64,000 nucleotides of DNA from Bacillus oleivorans (GCF_900207585.1 NZ_OAOP01000001.1:62001-126000), one strand, 5' to 3'. Positions 33,083 through 43,057 are shown, numbered from the stretch's first letter. Program-made: numbers and translations. Notes: a model not told the origin generated them from the sequence alone.

Positions 33083-34480
33083 ATGACGAATTTCCTTATT
33101 GCCGTGAATATAGCGGTCATGCTCTTGCTAATGGCTGGTTTATTCATGATGCAAAAAAGACATGTATCGTTTTCAAAGCGTGTATTTACCGGTTTAGGTT
33201 TAGGTCTTATATTTGGATTTTTAATTCATTTGGTTTATGGAATGACTTCTGACGTTACGGTCAGAACGATTGATTGGATTAACATTGTCGGAACCGGTTA
33301 TGTTAAGCTGTTGCAAATGATTGTTATGCCGCTTGTCTTTATTTCTATTGTAGGGGCATTTACGAAATTAAAACTAACCCAAAACATCGGGAAAATTAGT
33401 TTTCTTGTCATTGCACTATTGCTTGGAACAACGGCTATTTCTGCAGCGATTGGAATTGGTTCTGCATTAGGCTTCGGGTTGGATGGCATGGAGCTTATCG
33501 AAGGAGAAGAGGAAGCTGCTCGTAATGCTGAGCTGCAGGAAAGAGTCACCACTGTTGAAACGATGACCATTCCCGGACAAATTCTTGAACTTATCCCAGG
33601 TAATCCATTTCATGATTTAACTGGAGCTCGCCCGACCTCAACGATTGCGGTTGTTATTTTTGCAGCGTTTATCGGGTTTGCTTACCTTGGTGTAAGACGG
33701 AAGGATCCTGAACATGGCGAAATGTTTGCCAAAATTATTGATACGTTATATGCCATTGTGATGAGAGTCGTAACTCTAATTCTTCGCTTAACTCCTTACG
33801 GAATTTTAGCGATCATCACAAAGGTGGCAGCAACCAGTAATTACGATGCAATTGTAAATCTAGGAACCTTTGTAATAGCGTCTTATGTGGCATTGATTCT
33901 AATGTTCCTTGTTCATTTATTATTGTTATCACTAGCGAAATTAAGTCCTGTACACTACGTGAAAAAAGGATTGCCGACTTTAACATTCGCATTTAGTTCC
34001 CGTTCGAGTGCCGGAACTTTGCCTTTAACAATCAAAACCCAAACAAAAGATTTCGGTGTGTCTGAAGGGATTGCCAACTTTGCCGGATCATTTGGTCTAT
34101 CCATAGGTCAAAATGGATGTGCTGGCATATATCCTGCGATGCTGGCAGTAATGGTTGCTCCAACTGTAGGCATTGACCCAACCAGTCCATCATTTATCAT
34201 ATCTCTGATCTTAGTCGTTATGATCAGTTCATTCGGAGTAGCCGGAGTCGGCGGCGGGGCTACCTTTGCTGCACTTATTGTATTATCTGTAATGAATCTG
34301 CCAATTGCCATTGTAGGTTTGTTAATTTCGGTTGAACCGCTCATTGACATGGGGCGGACAGCATTAAATGTAAGCGGAGCTATGACTTCTGGCGTATTAA
34401 CTAGCAAAATCACAGGTGACATTGACCAAGAAGTTTACAAACGCCAAGACATCGTGGAAGAAATGGCGGAAGCAAAATAA
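33083..34480 (+). CDS. tcyP: L-cystine uptake symporter, TcyP type (DAACS family)
   Basis: 465 residues with about ten hydrophobic segments. MQKRHVSFSKRVFTGLGLGLIFG, LLQMIVMPLVFISIVGAFTKL, the serine-rich reentrant FAFSSRSSAGTLPLTIKT and VGLLISVEPLIDMGRTALNVSGA match the sodium:dicarboxylate/cystine symporter fold and, by size and these strings, TcyP (YhcL) of B. subtilis. It imports cystine. In B. subtilis the gene is under CymR; I did not find a convincing CymR box by eye. AGGAGGGG precedes ATG 33083. Confidence 0.9.
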   Translation: MTNFLIAVNIAVMLLLMAGLFMMQKRHVSFSKRVFTGLGLGLIFGFLIHLVYGMTSDVTVRTIDWINIVGTGYVKLLQMIVMPLVFISIVGAFTKLKLTQNIGKISFLVIALLLGTTAISAAIGIGSALGFGLDGMELIEGEEEAARNAELQERVTTVETMTIPGQILELIPGNPFHDLTGARPTSTIAVVIFAAFIGFAYLGVRRKDPEHGEMFAKIIDTLYAIVMRVVTLILRLTPYGILAIITKVAATSNYDAIVNLGTFVIASYVALILMFLVHLLLLSLAKLSPVHYVKKGLPTLTFAFSSRSSAGTLPLTIKTQTKDFGVSEGIANFAGSFGLSIGQNGCAGIYPAMLAVMVAPTVGIDPTSPSFIISLILVVMISSFGVAGVGGGATFAALIVLSVMNLPIAIVGLLISVEPLIDMGRTALNVSGAMTSGVLTSKITGDIDQEVYKRQDIVEEMAEAK

Positions 34481-34501
34481 AACGAAGCATAGGCTAGGAA
34501 T

Positions 34502-34548
34502 AAAGGTGGAAGTGGAACTTACAATCGTTCCTCTCCCACCTTTTTATT
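34502..34548 (+). terminator. Terminator of tcyP
   Basis: AAAGGTGGAAGTGGAAC pairs with GTTCCTCTCCCACCTTT (one mismatch), then TTATTT. Confidence 0.85.
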
Positions 34549-34627
34549 TACTCATGTATAATAGGGCTATATCAAAAATACTCGATAACATATCAATGTT
34601 AAAATGCCCCTTAAAAGGAAGGTACTT

Positions 34628-35794
34628 ATGTCAGAAGAAAACATTACAAGACTTGAGGTCAATGGAAAAGAAATAATCTTAATCGGAACGGCACATGTAT
34701 CAAAGCAAAGCGCAGATCAAGTAAAAGAGGTTATTGAAGCAGAAAGACCGGATTCTGTCTGTATCGAACTAGACGAACAAAGATATAAGTCGATTACGGA
34801 AGGTAATAAATGGAAAGAAATGGATATATTTAAGGTCATCAAGGAAGGGAAAGCTTCTCTCCTTCTAATGAATTTAGCTATTTCCTCTTTTCAGAAAAGG
34901 ATGGCTAAGCAATTTGGGATCCAAGCGGGGCAGGAAATGATTCAAGGCATAGAATCTGCCAAAGAGGTTGGTGCTGACCTTGTATTAGCTGACCGAAATA
35001 TTCAAATCACTTTTTCCCGGATTTGGCATAATGTTGGATTTTGGGGAAAAATGAAGCTGCTCGCGCAAATATTAGTGAGTATTTTTAATAATGAAACCGT
35101 TACTGAAGAGGAATTAGAAAAGCTAAAATCACAAGATATGCTGGATGCGATGCTTCACGAATTTACAGTAAGCTTTCCGCGCCTAAAGGTTCCTTTAATT
35201 GATGAACGGGATCAATATTTATCCCAGAAAATTAAAGAAGCCCCTGGGAAAAAGATTGTTGCTGTTTTAGGAGCTGCGCACGTACCTGGTATAACAAGAG
35301 AAATAAAAATGGAGCATGATTTAAAGCAGCTTACAAAGCTTCCGCCTAAATCGAAGGCTCCAAAAATTATTGCATGGTTCATTCCGATTTTTCTTTTATC
35401 GGTCATTGCTTATACTTTTTATGCCAACCCGGAAGCAGGTCTTCAGCAGACCATTAGCTGGATTTTATGGAATGGGACTTTTTCAGCGCTTGGTGCAGCT
35501 ATTGCTTTAGGCCACCCGCTTACGATTGTGACAGCCTTTATTGCCGCCCCGATTACCTCGTTAGATCCGATTACGGCAGCAGGGTGGTTTGCCGGATTTG
35601 TACAGGCTTATTTCAGCCGTCCGACAGTCAAAGACTTTGAAAGTCTTACAGAGGACGTATTTAGTGTCAAAGGGTTCTGGCGAAATAAGGTAACTCGTAT
35701 TTTACTTGTTGTCGTCTTGTGTAATTTAGGAAGCTCCATTGGAACATTTATTGGGGGAGCAGATGTCATTCGTTTATTCTTTGAGAATTTGTAA
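34628..35794 (+). CDS. TraB/PrgY-family membrane protein
   Basis: 388 residues from ATG 34628, chosen because AAGGAAGG precedes it. The N-terminal two thirds carry the TraB fold: IILIGTAHVSKQSADQVKEVIEAERPD, VCIELDEQRY, and GAAHVPGITREI with conserved His and Glu residues (a metalloprotease-like arrangement). The C-terminal 130 residues contain several membrane helices. In enterococci TraB/PrgY proteins limit sex-pheromone activity. In Bacillaceae the role is unknown and the gene is widespread, so pheromone function should not be assumed. Confidence 0.85.
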   Translation: MSEENITRLEVNGKEIILIGTAHVSKQSADQVKEVIEAERPDSVCIELDEQRYKSITEGNKWKEMDIFKVIKEGKASLLLMNLAISSFQKRMAKQFGIQAGQEMIQGIESAKEVGADLVLADRNIQITFSRIWHNVGFWGKMKLLAQILVSIFNNETVTEEELEKLKSQDMLDAMLHEFTVSFPRLKVPLIDERDQYLSQKIKEAPGKKIVAVLGAAHVPGITREIKMEHDLKQLTKLPPKSKAPKIIAWFIPIFLLSVIAYTFYANPEAGLQQTISWILWNGTFSALGAAIALGHPLTIVTAFIAAPITSLDPITAAGWFAGFVQAYFSRPTVKDFESLTEDVFSVKGFWRNKVTRILLVVVLCNLGSSIGTFIGGADVIRLFFENL

Positions 35795-35817
35795 TGTGAA
35801 ATGACTGGGGGTCTTTG

Positions 35818-36096
35818 ATGGATTGGATTGCAATTCAGCCGTATATTAAGGTTCATCGGAAAGTTGATGGCACAGAGCAAATTAGACTCGAGGATAAACG
35901 GTACCTTTATATGTATCCAAATAAAATTGTTTCTAAATATCACGAGTTTTCGATTCAAGATGTTTTGGATATCACATATAAACCCTATGGAGAAAATGTA
36001 GGTCTTCTCTATTTGCATACAAACGGGGGCACATACTCCTTTACTGTAGAGAATTCTCCGCATGCATTTATTGATGCCTTCAAAGCAAGGAAATAA
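35818..36096 (+). CDS. Small PH-like hypothetical protein
   Basis: 92 residues from ATG 35818 (an in-frame TTG lies just before), with GGGGG upstream. The pattern of short beta strands (HRKVDGTEQIRLEDKRYLYMYPNKIVSK, NVGLLYLHTNGGTYSFTV) followed by a C-terminal helix ending DAFKARK resembles small bacterial PH-like domains. I do not recognise it firmly. It starts 24 bases after the TraB-like gene and is probably co-transcribed with it. Confidence 0.6.
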   Translation: MDWIAIQPYIKVHRKVDGTEQIRLEDKRYLYMYPNKIVSKYHEFSIQDVLDITYKPYGENVGLLYLHTNGGTYSFTVENSPHAFIDAFKARK

Positions 36097-36108
36097 ACCT
36101 TATATGAG

Positions 36109-36137
36109 AAAGGAGCAAGGTATTTGCAAGCTCCTTT
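36109..36137 (+). terminator. Hairpin after the PH-like gene
   Basis: AAAGGAGC pairs with GCTCCTTT; no T run follows, so it is a weak candidate. Confidence 0.35.
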
Positions 36138-36187
36138 ACAATATGAACTTCGCAAACCCAAAATATGCGATTCAGTCTGTCGATTGA

Positions 36188-36397
36188 GTTTCTCTGTTTA
36201 TTTCACACGGTGAACACGACCCTATTTTCCCGATAGCGTCGGGACAAGCCAACCACGACTTTTTTAAACAGCTAGGTGCAGATGTAACATATAAGGAATA
36301 CTCTGAAGGACATGCTGTATCATTGCAAAACTATCAGGACTTTATCGAATGGATTTATGATCGATTGGAAAAAGGACTCGAATTGAAGGCTCTTTAA
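36188..36397 (+). pseudogene. Remnant of an alpha/beta hydrolase (carboxylesterase type), C-terminal 69 codons
   Basis: Without any start codon, the frame after the TGA at 36185 reads LFISHGEHDPIFPIASGQAN and then FFKQLGADVTYKEYSEGHAVSLQNYQDFIEWIYDRL to a TAA at 36395. GEHDPIFPI holds the catalytic Asp and EGHAVS the catalytic His of the phospholipase/carboxylesterase family, in normal spacing. The nucleophile-Ser half is absent. The junction lies close to the preceding hairpin. It is clearly a deletion remnant; any expression would not give an enzyme. Confidence 0.8.
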
Positions 36398-36407
36398 AGC
36401 GACAATC

Positions 36408-36452
36408 TTATAAAAAATGGAGGCTACCCAAAATTTATATACTAGGGTAGCC
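36408..36452 (-). terminator. Terminator of the pot operon
   Basis: On the minus strand GGCTACCC pairs with GGGTAGCC, followed by TCCATTTTTT. Confidence 0.8.
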
Positions 36453-36458
36453 CTGATT

Positions 36459-37532
36459 TTATTTCCGATACATTTTAAACTCTAAGAACAGTTCGTTATA
36501 AAAGGCGAGATTTTTACTGCCAAGGTCTTCATACACTTCAAGTTTATCAGCAATTTCTGGCGGCGGATAAAAACGTTCGTCCTCAACCATGTCAGGAGGC
36601 ATATATTTAAGTGCCTCTTTATTTGGTGTCGAATAGCTGACGTATTCAGTATTCTGTGCAGAAATTTCCGGATCAAGGATAAAGTTAATAAACTGGTGAG
36701 CTGCATCGACGTTCTTCGCTGTTGAAGGGATTACCATGTTATCAAACCAAAGGTTAGATCCTTCCTCAGGAACGACATACTCAATATCTTCATTTTCCCA
36801 CATGATCTCAGCCGCAACACCGGACCAGACAAGACCAATCGAGGCTTCTCCATTGGCAAGAAGCATTTTGATTTCATCTCCAACGATGGCTTTTACATTG
36901 GGATATAGTTTCATCAATTTTTCTTTAGCTTCTTGTAAGTGCTCAGGATTCGTATCATTTAATGAGTAACCTAAACTATTCAAGCCCATTCCCATTACTT
37001 CCCGGGCACCGTCCACAAGGAGAATTTGATTTTTTAGATCTTCATCCCATAAATCATTCCAGCTTGTAATTTCCTTTCCGCCTATCATAGCTGGATTATA
37101 AACGATTCCAACCGTACCCCAGAAATACGGAACCGAATATTTATTTTCCGGGTCAAACGGAAGGTCCATAAAGCGTTCATCAATATATTGAAGATTAGGA
37201 AGCTTAGAATGATCCAATGGTATCAGCAAGTTTTCCTTCCTCATTTTCTCAATCATATAGTCAGATGGAACCGCAATATCGTAAGTTGTTCCGCCTTGTT
37301 TGATTTTCGTCATCATCGCTTCATTGCTATCGAATGTTTCATACACAACTTTAATTCCGGTTTCTTCTTCAAAACGTGAGACTAAATCAGCGTCGATATA
37401 GTCTCCCCAGTTATAAATGGTTAGTGTATTGCCATCTGAGAAACCCTGTGATGAATTTAGCCTGGAGATGGCATATAAAAGTACTGCGGATACAAGGATA
37501 ATGACTAGAAAAAATCGGACAAGCTTCTTCAT
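36459..37532 (-). CDS. potD: Spermidine/putrescine ABC transporter, substrate-binding protein
   Basis: 357 residues. After an N-terminal hydrophobic helix (about 5-23) the type II periplasmic-binding fold starts with TLTIYNWGDYIDADLVSRFEEETGIKVVYE. YDIAVPSDYMIEKM and PYFWGTVGIVYNP are typical of PotD. It captures polyamines outside the cell. There is no lipobox Cys, so the protein is probably held by the uncleaved helix. It is the last gene of potABCD and overlaps potC by 4 bases (ATGA), with GGGGGGAC as ribosome binding site. Confidence 0.93.
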   Translation of the reverse strand: MKKLVRFFLVIILVSAVLLYAISRLNSSQGFSDGNTLTIYNWGDYIDADLVSRFEEETGIKVVYETFDSNEAMMTKIKQGGTTYDIAVPSDYMIEKMRKENLLIPLDHSKLPNLQYIDERFMDLPFDPENKYSVPYFWGTVGIVYNPAMIGGKEITSWNDLWDEDLKNQILLVDGAREVMGMGLNSLGYSLNDTNPEHLQEAKEKLMKLYPNVKAIVGDEIKMLLANGEASIGLVWSGVAAEIMWENEDIEYVVPEEGSNLWFDNMVIPSTAKNVDAAHQFINFILDPEISAQNTEYVSYSTPNKEALKYMPPDMVEDERFYPPPEIADKLEVYEDLGSKNLAFYNELFLEFKMYRK

Positions 37533-38332
37533 TTTTGTCCCCCCGTATCTCTAGGTTTATTTCGTTGAGTAATAAAGTAATAGACAACAACGAGCAGTAA
37601 AGTGAACAGGAAGAGCAAAGCAGACAATGCATTGATATTCAATGAAATACCGCGCCGTGCAAGTGAATAGATTTCAACTGAAAGCGTTGTGAAGCCGTTT
37701 CCTGTTACAAAGAATGTGACGGCGAAATCATCTAATGAGTATGTAAAAGCCATAAAGAAACCTGCAAGGATGCCTGGTGTAATAAACGGCAAAATAACTC
37801 TGCTTAGAACACTCCACCAACTTGCTCCCAAATCTCTAGCGGCATCAATTAAAGTCGGACTCATCTCATTTAATTTAGGCAGCACCATCAATACCACAAT
37901 CGGAATACTAAAGGCGATATGAGACAAAAGAACGGAAACGAATCCGAGCTGGATTCCGGCAATTGTAAATAGGATTAAAAAGGAAGCGCCAATAATAACA
38001 TCCGGGCTAACCATTAATGTGTTATTTAAAGAAAGAAATGAATTGCGCACTTGATTTTTTTTGATGGAATGAATAAATAAAGCCCCTAGTACACCAATAA
38101 TGGTAGCGAATAAAGCAGACAGTAAAGCGATTACTAATGTGTTAAGGACAATGACCAAAAGTCTTGTATCCTGAAAAAGCTCCTTGTACCAATCAAGGGT
38201 AAAGCTATCAAAGTTATACATCGTTCCCCCGCTGTTAAAGGAATACAAGATCAGGAAAAATATCGGTGCATAGAGGATGATAAACATTATAATTAAAAAG
38301 ATTCTGGCTAAGGGTGATACTTTTTCTTCCAA
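37529..38332 (-). CDS. potC: Spermidine/putrescine ABC transporter permease PotC
   Basis: 267 residues, six membrane helices. The EAA loop contacting PotA reads DAARDLGASWWSVLSRVILPFITPGILAG. The start chosen is TTG 38332 (MEEKVSPLARIFL), because AGAGGGG lies eight bases upstream; GTG 38341 would overlap that site. It begins one base after the potB stop, so translation is coupled. It forms the channel with PotB. Confidence 0.92.
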   Translation of the reverse strand: MEEKVSPLARIFLIIMFIILYAPIFFLILYSFNSGGTMYNFDSFTLDWYKELFQDTRLLVIVLNTLVIALLSALFATIIGVLGALFIHSIKKNQVRNSFLSLNNTLMVSPDVIIGASFLILFTIAGIQLGFVSVLLSHIAFSIPIVVLMVLPKLNEMSPTLIDAARDLGASWWSVLSRVILPFITPGILAGFFMAFTYSLDDFAVTFFVTGNGFTTLSVEIYSLARRGISLNINALSALLFLFTLLLVVVYYFITQRNKPRDTGGQK

Positions 38333-38333
38333 A

Positions 38334-39137
38334 TTACACACCCCTCTTTCGATTCCCTGTGAGAAACATCATCACAAACATAATCACAATTAATACGACA
38401 GCAAGGGTTGAACCCATTCCCCAGTCCTGAGTTACAAGGAAGTGCTGTTCGATCGCAGTTCCAAGGGTAATAACACGGTTCCCTGCAATTAACCTTGTAA
38501 GCATAAATAAAGATAATGCCGGGATAAAAACGACCTGACACCCTGATTTTACTCCGTCTATTGTCAGCGGAAAGATAACCCTGCGAAAAGCAGTCCACTT
38601 CGATGCTCCTAAGTCTTTTGCCGCATCGAGTAAAGTTGGGTTAATATCATTTAAAGAATTGAAGATCGGCAAAATCATAAATGGAATAAAGATATATACA
38701 GATACAAAAATAAAACTAAAATCAGTAAATAATAACTGCTGTGAGCCGATTCCAATTACCTCTAAGAAGCTGTTCGCAATGCCGTATGTACCAAAAATAC
38801 CGAGGAAGGCATAGGCTTTTAAAAGCAAATTAATCCATGAAGGAACAATAATTAATAATAGCCAAAGCTGCTTATGCTTCGTTTTCGTTAATAAGTAGGC
38901 TGTTGGATAAGCAATTAATAATGTTATGGCTGTGATTAAAAAGGCATACCAAAATGAGCTTAAAGTCATTTCCAGGTAAATGGGTGTAAAAAACTTTTGG
39001 TAATTAATCAGTGAAAAATTGCCCTCGATATCAAAGAAAGAATAGTAGAGAACGAGAATAATAGGTGCGATAACAAAAAGAATAATCCATAAAGCATAGG
39101 GTACCATATATAGATTGCGGGTAAGCTTATTCTCCAT
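38334..39137 (-). CDS. potB: Spermidine/putrescine ABC transporter permease PotB
   Basis: 267 residues, six membrane helices, with the EAA-type loop [32 protein letters not shown] 39137 ([10 protein letters not shown]) is preferred to ATG 39143 since GGAG lies six bases before it, inside the end of potA (overlap 11 bases). It pairs with PotC in the membrane. Confidence 0.92.
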   Translation of the reverse strand: MENKLTRNLYMVPYALWIILFVIAPIILVLYYSFFDIEGNFSLINYQKFFTPIYLEMTLSSFWYAFLITAITLLIAYPTAYLLTKTKHKQLWLLLIIVPSWINLLLKAYAFLGIFGTYGIANSFLEVIGIGSQQLLFTDFSFIFVSVYIFIPFMILPIFNSLNDINPTLLDAAKDLGASKWTAFRRVIFPLTIDGVKSGCQVVFIPALSLFMLTRLIAGNRVITLGTAIEQHFLVTQDWGMGSTLAVVLIVIMFVMMFLTGNRKRGV

Positions 39138-40236
39138 GTCCATCTCCAGCCGTATAAGCTTCTAGTCGCTTATCAAATTCTTCTTCTGTTTCGCCAAATC
39201 TCATAACATGAATAGCCTCTGGTTCAAAATAAAGTCCTATTTCATCACCGACAGCTGCTTTTTTCGTTGAATGGACAAGCCATTCATTCCCATTCTGATC
39301 ATAACAGCTGATTTCGTAATGAACCCCGCGGAAAAGCTGAGAGTCAACCCGAACTATTAGTTTTCCGCGTTCTACAGATGTAATTTCTAAATCCTCAGGA
39401 CGGATTACAACTTCAACAAGCTCATTTGGATTAAAACCTTTATCTACACAATCAAATTGGCGGCCAACGATTTCAACCAAATAATCATGAATCATTTTTC
39501 CGCTAACGATATTAGATTCTCCGATAAAATCTGCGACAAAACGATTAATTGGCTCGTCATAGATATCAGTTGGAGATCCGCTTTGTTGAATCTTTCCTTC
39601 ATTCAAAACAAAGATTTCATCAGACATGGCCAGAGCTTCCTCTTGGTCATGCGTAACAAAAATAAAGGTGATCCCCAGACGGCGCTGGAGCTCACGTAAT
39701 TCGTACTGCATTTCAGTACGAAGCTTTAGATCCAGTGCGGATAAAGGTTCATCTAAAAGGATAACCTCAGGCTCGTTTACAATCGCACGGGCAATCGCGA
39801 CACGCTGACGCTGACCGCCAGACATCTCCCGTATTTCCCTGGTTTCGTAGCCATCCAGGTTGACGAAGCTTAGCGCTTCCTTCACTTTTGCTTCGATTGT
39901 TTCTTTCTTTAACTTTTTAATACGAAGACCGAATGCCACATTTTCAAAGACATTTAAATGCGGAAAGAGAGCATAGTCCTGGAAGACTGTATTGACCTGA
40001 CGTTTGTTCGCAGGTACGTGATTAATCTTTTCACCATTAAAAAAGATGTCTCCTTCAGATGGCTGGGTAAACCCTGCGATTAAACGGAGAATCGTAGTTT
40101 TTCCGCATCCGGAAGGGCCAAGAAGTGTATAAAACTTCCCTCTCTCAATCGCGAAGTTGACCGATTTAAGTACAGGCGGATCACTGTCGTATTGCTTTGT
40201 GACGTTTTTAAACTGAATGATAGACTGGTTTGCCAT
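39127..40236 (-). CDS. potA: Spermidine/putrescine ABC transporter ATP-binding protein
   Basis: 369 residues. Walker [12 protein letters not shown] (about 36-46), Q-loop [14 protein letters not shown], signature [14 protein letters not shown], Walker [13 protein letters not shown] and H-loop VTHDQEEA are all intact. A C-terminal TOBE/OB regulatory domain (about 240-350) includes [10 protein letters not shown]. It energises polyamine uptake and is the first gene of potABCD. AAGGAGAT precedes ATG 40236. The 347-base gap upstream (40237-40583) shows no gene or riboswitch that I can recognise and must hold the divergent promoters of potA and the Dph6-like gene. Confidence 0.94.
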   Translation of the reverse strand: MANQSIIQFKNVTKQYDSDPPVLKSVNFAIERGKFYTLLGPSGCGKTTILRLIAGFTQPSEGDIFFNGEKINHVPANKRQVNTVFQDYALFPHLNVFENVAFGLRIKKLKKETIEAKVKEALSFVNLDGYETREIREMSGGQRQRVAIARAIVNEPEVILLDEPLSALDLKLRTEMQYELRELQRRLGITFIFVTHDQEEALAMSDEIFVLNEGKIQQSGSPTDIYDEPINRFVADFIGESNIVSGKMIHDYLVEIVGRQFDCVDKGFNPNELVEVVIRPEDLEITSVERGKLIVRVDSQLFRGVHYEISCYDQNGNEWLVHSTKKAAVGDEIGLYFEPEAIHVMRFGETEEEFDKRLEAYTAGDGHGE

Positions 40237-40583
40237 AGCAATCTCCTTCCACTACTAATTAGAATTTGCCATGACTGCAGGAATGAGGGAGATTACCAAT
40301 GCGTTTATCGACGGCAAGGTTTTAATTCCTCTAAAAAAAGCGTTTATTTACAGTCTGTTCGACAAATTCCAACAATTACAATTCGGAACCATTATACATG
40401 AATTGCAAAAAAATTCAATCATTCTTTAAAGTGAGTTAATTTACAAATTCTCCATTTCCCAGCTGTTTTTTTAAAAGTAAACATAACCATCATAAAACGA
40501 TTAAAGCTATACTATGGAAAAAGAGTTCAAATCGTTAAGATACTTACCCTACATATACTTTTTTAAGAAAGGAGAGGAAAGAC

Positions 40584-41270
40584 ATGAAAGAAAGAATGGT
40601 AGTTTCCTGGAGCGGAGGAAAGGACAGTACAATGGCCCTCTATAAAATTTTACAAGATAATCGCTATATCGTAGATTCATTGCTTACCACTGTTACAGAG
40701 GGTTATAACAGAATCAGTATCCATGGTGTTCGCGAGACTTTATTGGTAGAGCAGGCAAAATGCCTTGGATTGCCCTTAAGAAAGGTATACATTCCTCAGA
40801 ATAGTTCAAATGAAGTTTATCAGGAAAGAATGAATGAACAGTTAATACAGATAAAAGCGGAGGGGATTGATACGGTCTTATTCGGTGATATTTTTCTTGA
40901 GGATGTAAGGATTTATCGGGAAAAGCTGCTAATGCCGCTTGATATGAAGGCTATTTTTCCTTTATGGGGTATACCGACGAAGGAATTAATAGAGGAATTT
41001 ATTGGTCTTGGCTTTGAAACTGTGACAACTTGTATCGATACGGAAAAATTGACCGATGTATTTTTAGGGCGTTTCATTGATTATGCTTTTATTAACGAAT
41101 TACCTGAAAATGTGGATCCATGCGGGGAGAATGGGGAGTTTCATACTTTTACATTTGCAGGACCCATTTTTAAACAGAAAATTCCATTTAGAATAGGTGA
41201 AAAAGTCGACAGGGGCAGATTTCATTTTTGTGAATTGGCAGAAAAAATCAGCCCTGATTCAGGCACTTAA
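40584..41270 (+). CDS. Dph6-like ATP pyrophosphatase (adenine nucleotide alpha-hydrolase)
   Basis: 228 residues. The N-terminus carries the PP-loop SWSGGKDSTMALYKIL (about 9-24), followed by IHGVRETLLVEQAKCLGLP and LFGDIFLEDVRIYREKL, and the conserved Glu-Asn-Gly-Glu-Phe-His-Thr string GENGEFHTFTF near the C-terminus. In eukaryotes and archaea this family includes diphthine-ammonia ligase. Bacteria lack diphthamide, so the bacterial substrate is unknown. The gene is alone, with GGAGAGG upstream of ATG 40584. Confidence 0.85.
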   Translation: MKERMVVSWSGGKDSTMALYKILQDNRYIVDSLLTTVTEGYNRISIHGVRETLLVEQAKCLGLPLRKVYIPQNSSNEVYQERMNEQLIQIKAEGIDTVLFGDIFLEDVRIYREKLLMPLDMKAIFPLWGIPTKELIEEFIGLGFETVTTCIDTEKLTDVFLGRFIDYAFINELPENVDPCGENGEFHTFTFAGPIFKQKIPFRIGEKVDRGRFHFCELAEKISPDSGT

Positions 41271-41378
41271 AGCTGAATATTAATAAATCTTGAAGATTGT
41301 AAAAAATATAAATTCTACTATATTCTTACTCCTTTACCATGTACACTTAAAGTACTGGGGTATTAAGGGGGAATGAGT

Positions 41379-42665
41379 TTGAAAAAGTTTAGTAAACAAG
41401 AGAGAAGCTGGATGTGGTATGATTGGGCCAATTCGGCTTATTCAATCATTATTACTACGGCTGTTTTCCCGCTGTATTATAAAGCGGTTGCTGATAATGC
41501 GGGAGTAAGTTCAGTTGATTCTACCGCCTATTTAGGCTACACGATTTCAATTGCTACCTTTATCTTAGCGATGATTGGACCGATTTTAGGAACGATGGCC
41601 GATTATAAAGGAATGAAGAAAAAGTTTTTCTTATTCTTTTTTATCATGGGAACAGCTTCAACAGTTGGATTATTGATGGTTCCCGCTGATAATTGGCTAT
41701 TATTATTAGTGATTTATACAATTACTTCGATAGGTTTTCGGGGGGCAAATGTCTTTTATGATGCGTTTCTTGTCGATGTATCATCAAAAGAAAGAATGGA
41801 CGATGTATCCGCACGGGGATATGGCTTAGGCTATATTGGAAGTACGATTCCATTTATTATAAGTATTGCGGTTATTGTTTTGTCGCAAATGGAAATTCTG
41901 CCGTTTTCAAGTTTAACGGCAAGCCGCATTGCCTTTCTGATTACAGCTGTTTGGTGGATCGCCTTTTCGATTCCTCTTATTAAAAATGTCCATCAGATTC
42001 ATGCGATAGACCGTGAACCAAGAATCATTGTGAACAGCTTTAAGCGTCTGGGTCAAACCTTTAAAAATATTACTCAATACCGTGCCGTCTTTATCTTTTT
42101 AATCGCGTATTTCTTTTATATCGATGGCGTGGGAACGATTATTTCGATGTCCACTGCATATGGAACTGATTTAGGGCTAGGTGCAACTGCTCTCTTGCTT
42201 GCCTTGTTTGTAACGCAAGTAGTAGCAGCCCCTTTTTCCATTCTTTTTGGGAAACTGGCTAAAAAGTTTACAGCAAAGAAAATGCTGTACGTGGGGATCG
42301 TTGTTTATACAATTGTCTGTATTTACGCGTTCTTTTTAGATACAGTGGTTGATTTTTGGATTTTAGCGATGCTGGTCGCCACTTCCCAAGGAGGAATTCA
42401 GGCATTAAGCCGTTCCTACTTTGCCCAGCTGGTACCAAAAGAGAAATCCAACGAATTTTTTGGCTTCTATAACATTTTCGGAAAGTTTGCATCGATTCTT
42501 GGACCGATTTTGGTTGCTGCGACTGCGCAAATGACAGGCAGTTCCTCAGCAGGTGTCTTTTCACTTGCGATATTGTTCATTATAGGTGCAGTCATTCTTA
42601 AATTTGTACCTGATGCTGAAACCTATAACGCCGATCAAAACAAAACCATTGGGCATTCATCTTAA
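41379..42665 (+). CDS. MFS transporter of the UMF1/Atg22-like group
   Basis: About 428 residues with 11-12 membrane helices. The opening QERSWMWYDWANSAYSIIITTAVFPLYYKAV, then GFRGANVFYDAFLVDVSS and ARGYGLGYIGSTIPF, are characteristic of the bacterial UMF1/Atg22 family. The substrate is unknown; amino-acid efflux is known for the yeast member only. The start is probably TTG 41379, seven bases after AAGGGGG; ATG 41373 would sit almost on that site. Confidence 0.85.
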   Translation: MKKFSKQERSWMWYDWANSAYSIIITTAVFPLYYKAVADNAGVSSVDSTAYLGYTISIATFILAMIGPILGTMADYKGMKKKFFLFFFIMGTASTVGLLMVPADNWLLLLVIYTITSIGFRGANVFYDAFLVDVSSKERMDDVSARGYGLGYIGSTIPFIISIAVIVLSQMEILPFSSLTASRIAFLITAVWWIAFSIPLIKNVHQIHAIDREPRIIVNSFKRLGQTFKNITQYRAVFIFLIAYFFYIDGVGTIISMSTAYGTDLGLGATALLLALFVTQVVAAPFSILFGKLAKKFTAKKMLYVGIVVYTIVCIYAFFLDTVVDFWILAMLVATSQGGIQALSRSYFAQLVPKEKSNEFFGFYNIFGKFASILGPILVAATAQMTGSSSAGVFSLAILFIIGAVILKFVPDAETYNADQNKTIGHSS

Positions 42666-42682
42666 AGATGAGCCCTTTTTTT
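42651..42682 (+). terminator. Terminator of the UMF1-type gene
   Basis: GGGC..TCATCTT pairs with AAGATGAGCCC, then T7; the stop codon lies in the loop. Confidence 0.85.
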
Positions 42683-42751
42683 ATTTAGAATTAGATTCTT
42701 AGGTAAAGGTCTGATTTCTGGCGTTTGGGTGATAACGCTTTTCTTTGTGAG

Positions 42752-42929
42752 CGGACATGAGATCCGTTATTTCCATAAAAACCTTAGTTTTCATGATATG
42801 ATCGGACATACGTTCCGTTATTTAATCAAAATCAATGTAAAATCTCTAAGATTTAGTAGAATAACGGAACCAGTGTCCTAAAATTTGAGAAATCACCCGA
42901 TTTGACACAAATAACGGAACTGGTGTCTG
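42752..42929. repeat. Array B of four imperfect palindromes, related to array A
   Basis: Units start at 42752, 42803, 42861 and 42911 (spacing 50-58). The first two read CGGACAnnnGnTCCGTTAT, the last two ATAACGGAACnnGTGTCnn. Bases 42861-42929 match the reverse complement of the part of array A around 10743-10815 with only about five differences. The remaining bases of the gap, to 43057, show no gene. Confidence 0.8.
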
Positions 42930-43057
42930 ATAAAAAGTTTGCAGCGGCAGCACTGAAGCTTCGACACCGGCTTCGGTCAAACAGGCGCCAAAAACACCTG
43001 ATTCTGTTGAAATGTCAACCGAAATTAAAAAATGGACAAAAAAAGTTCAAAAAAAGT

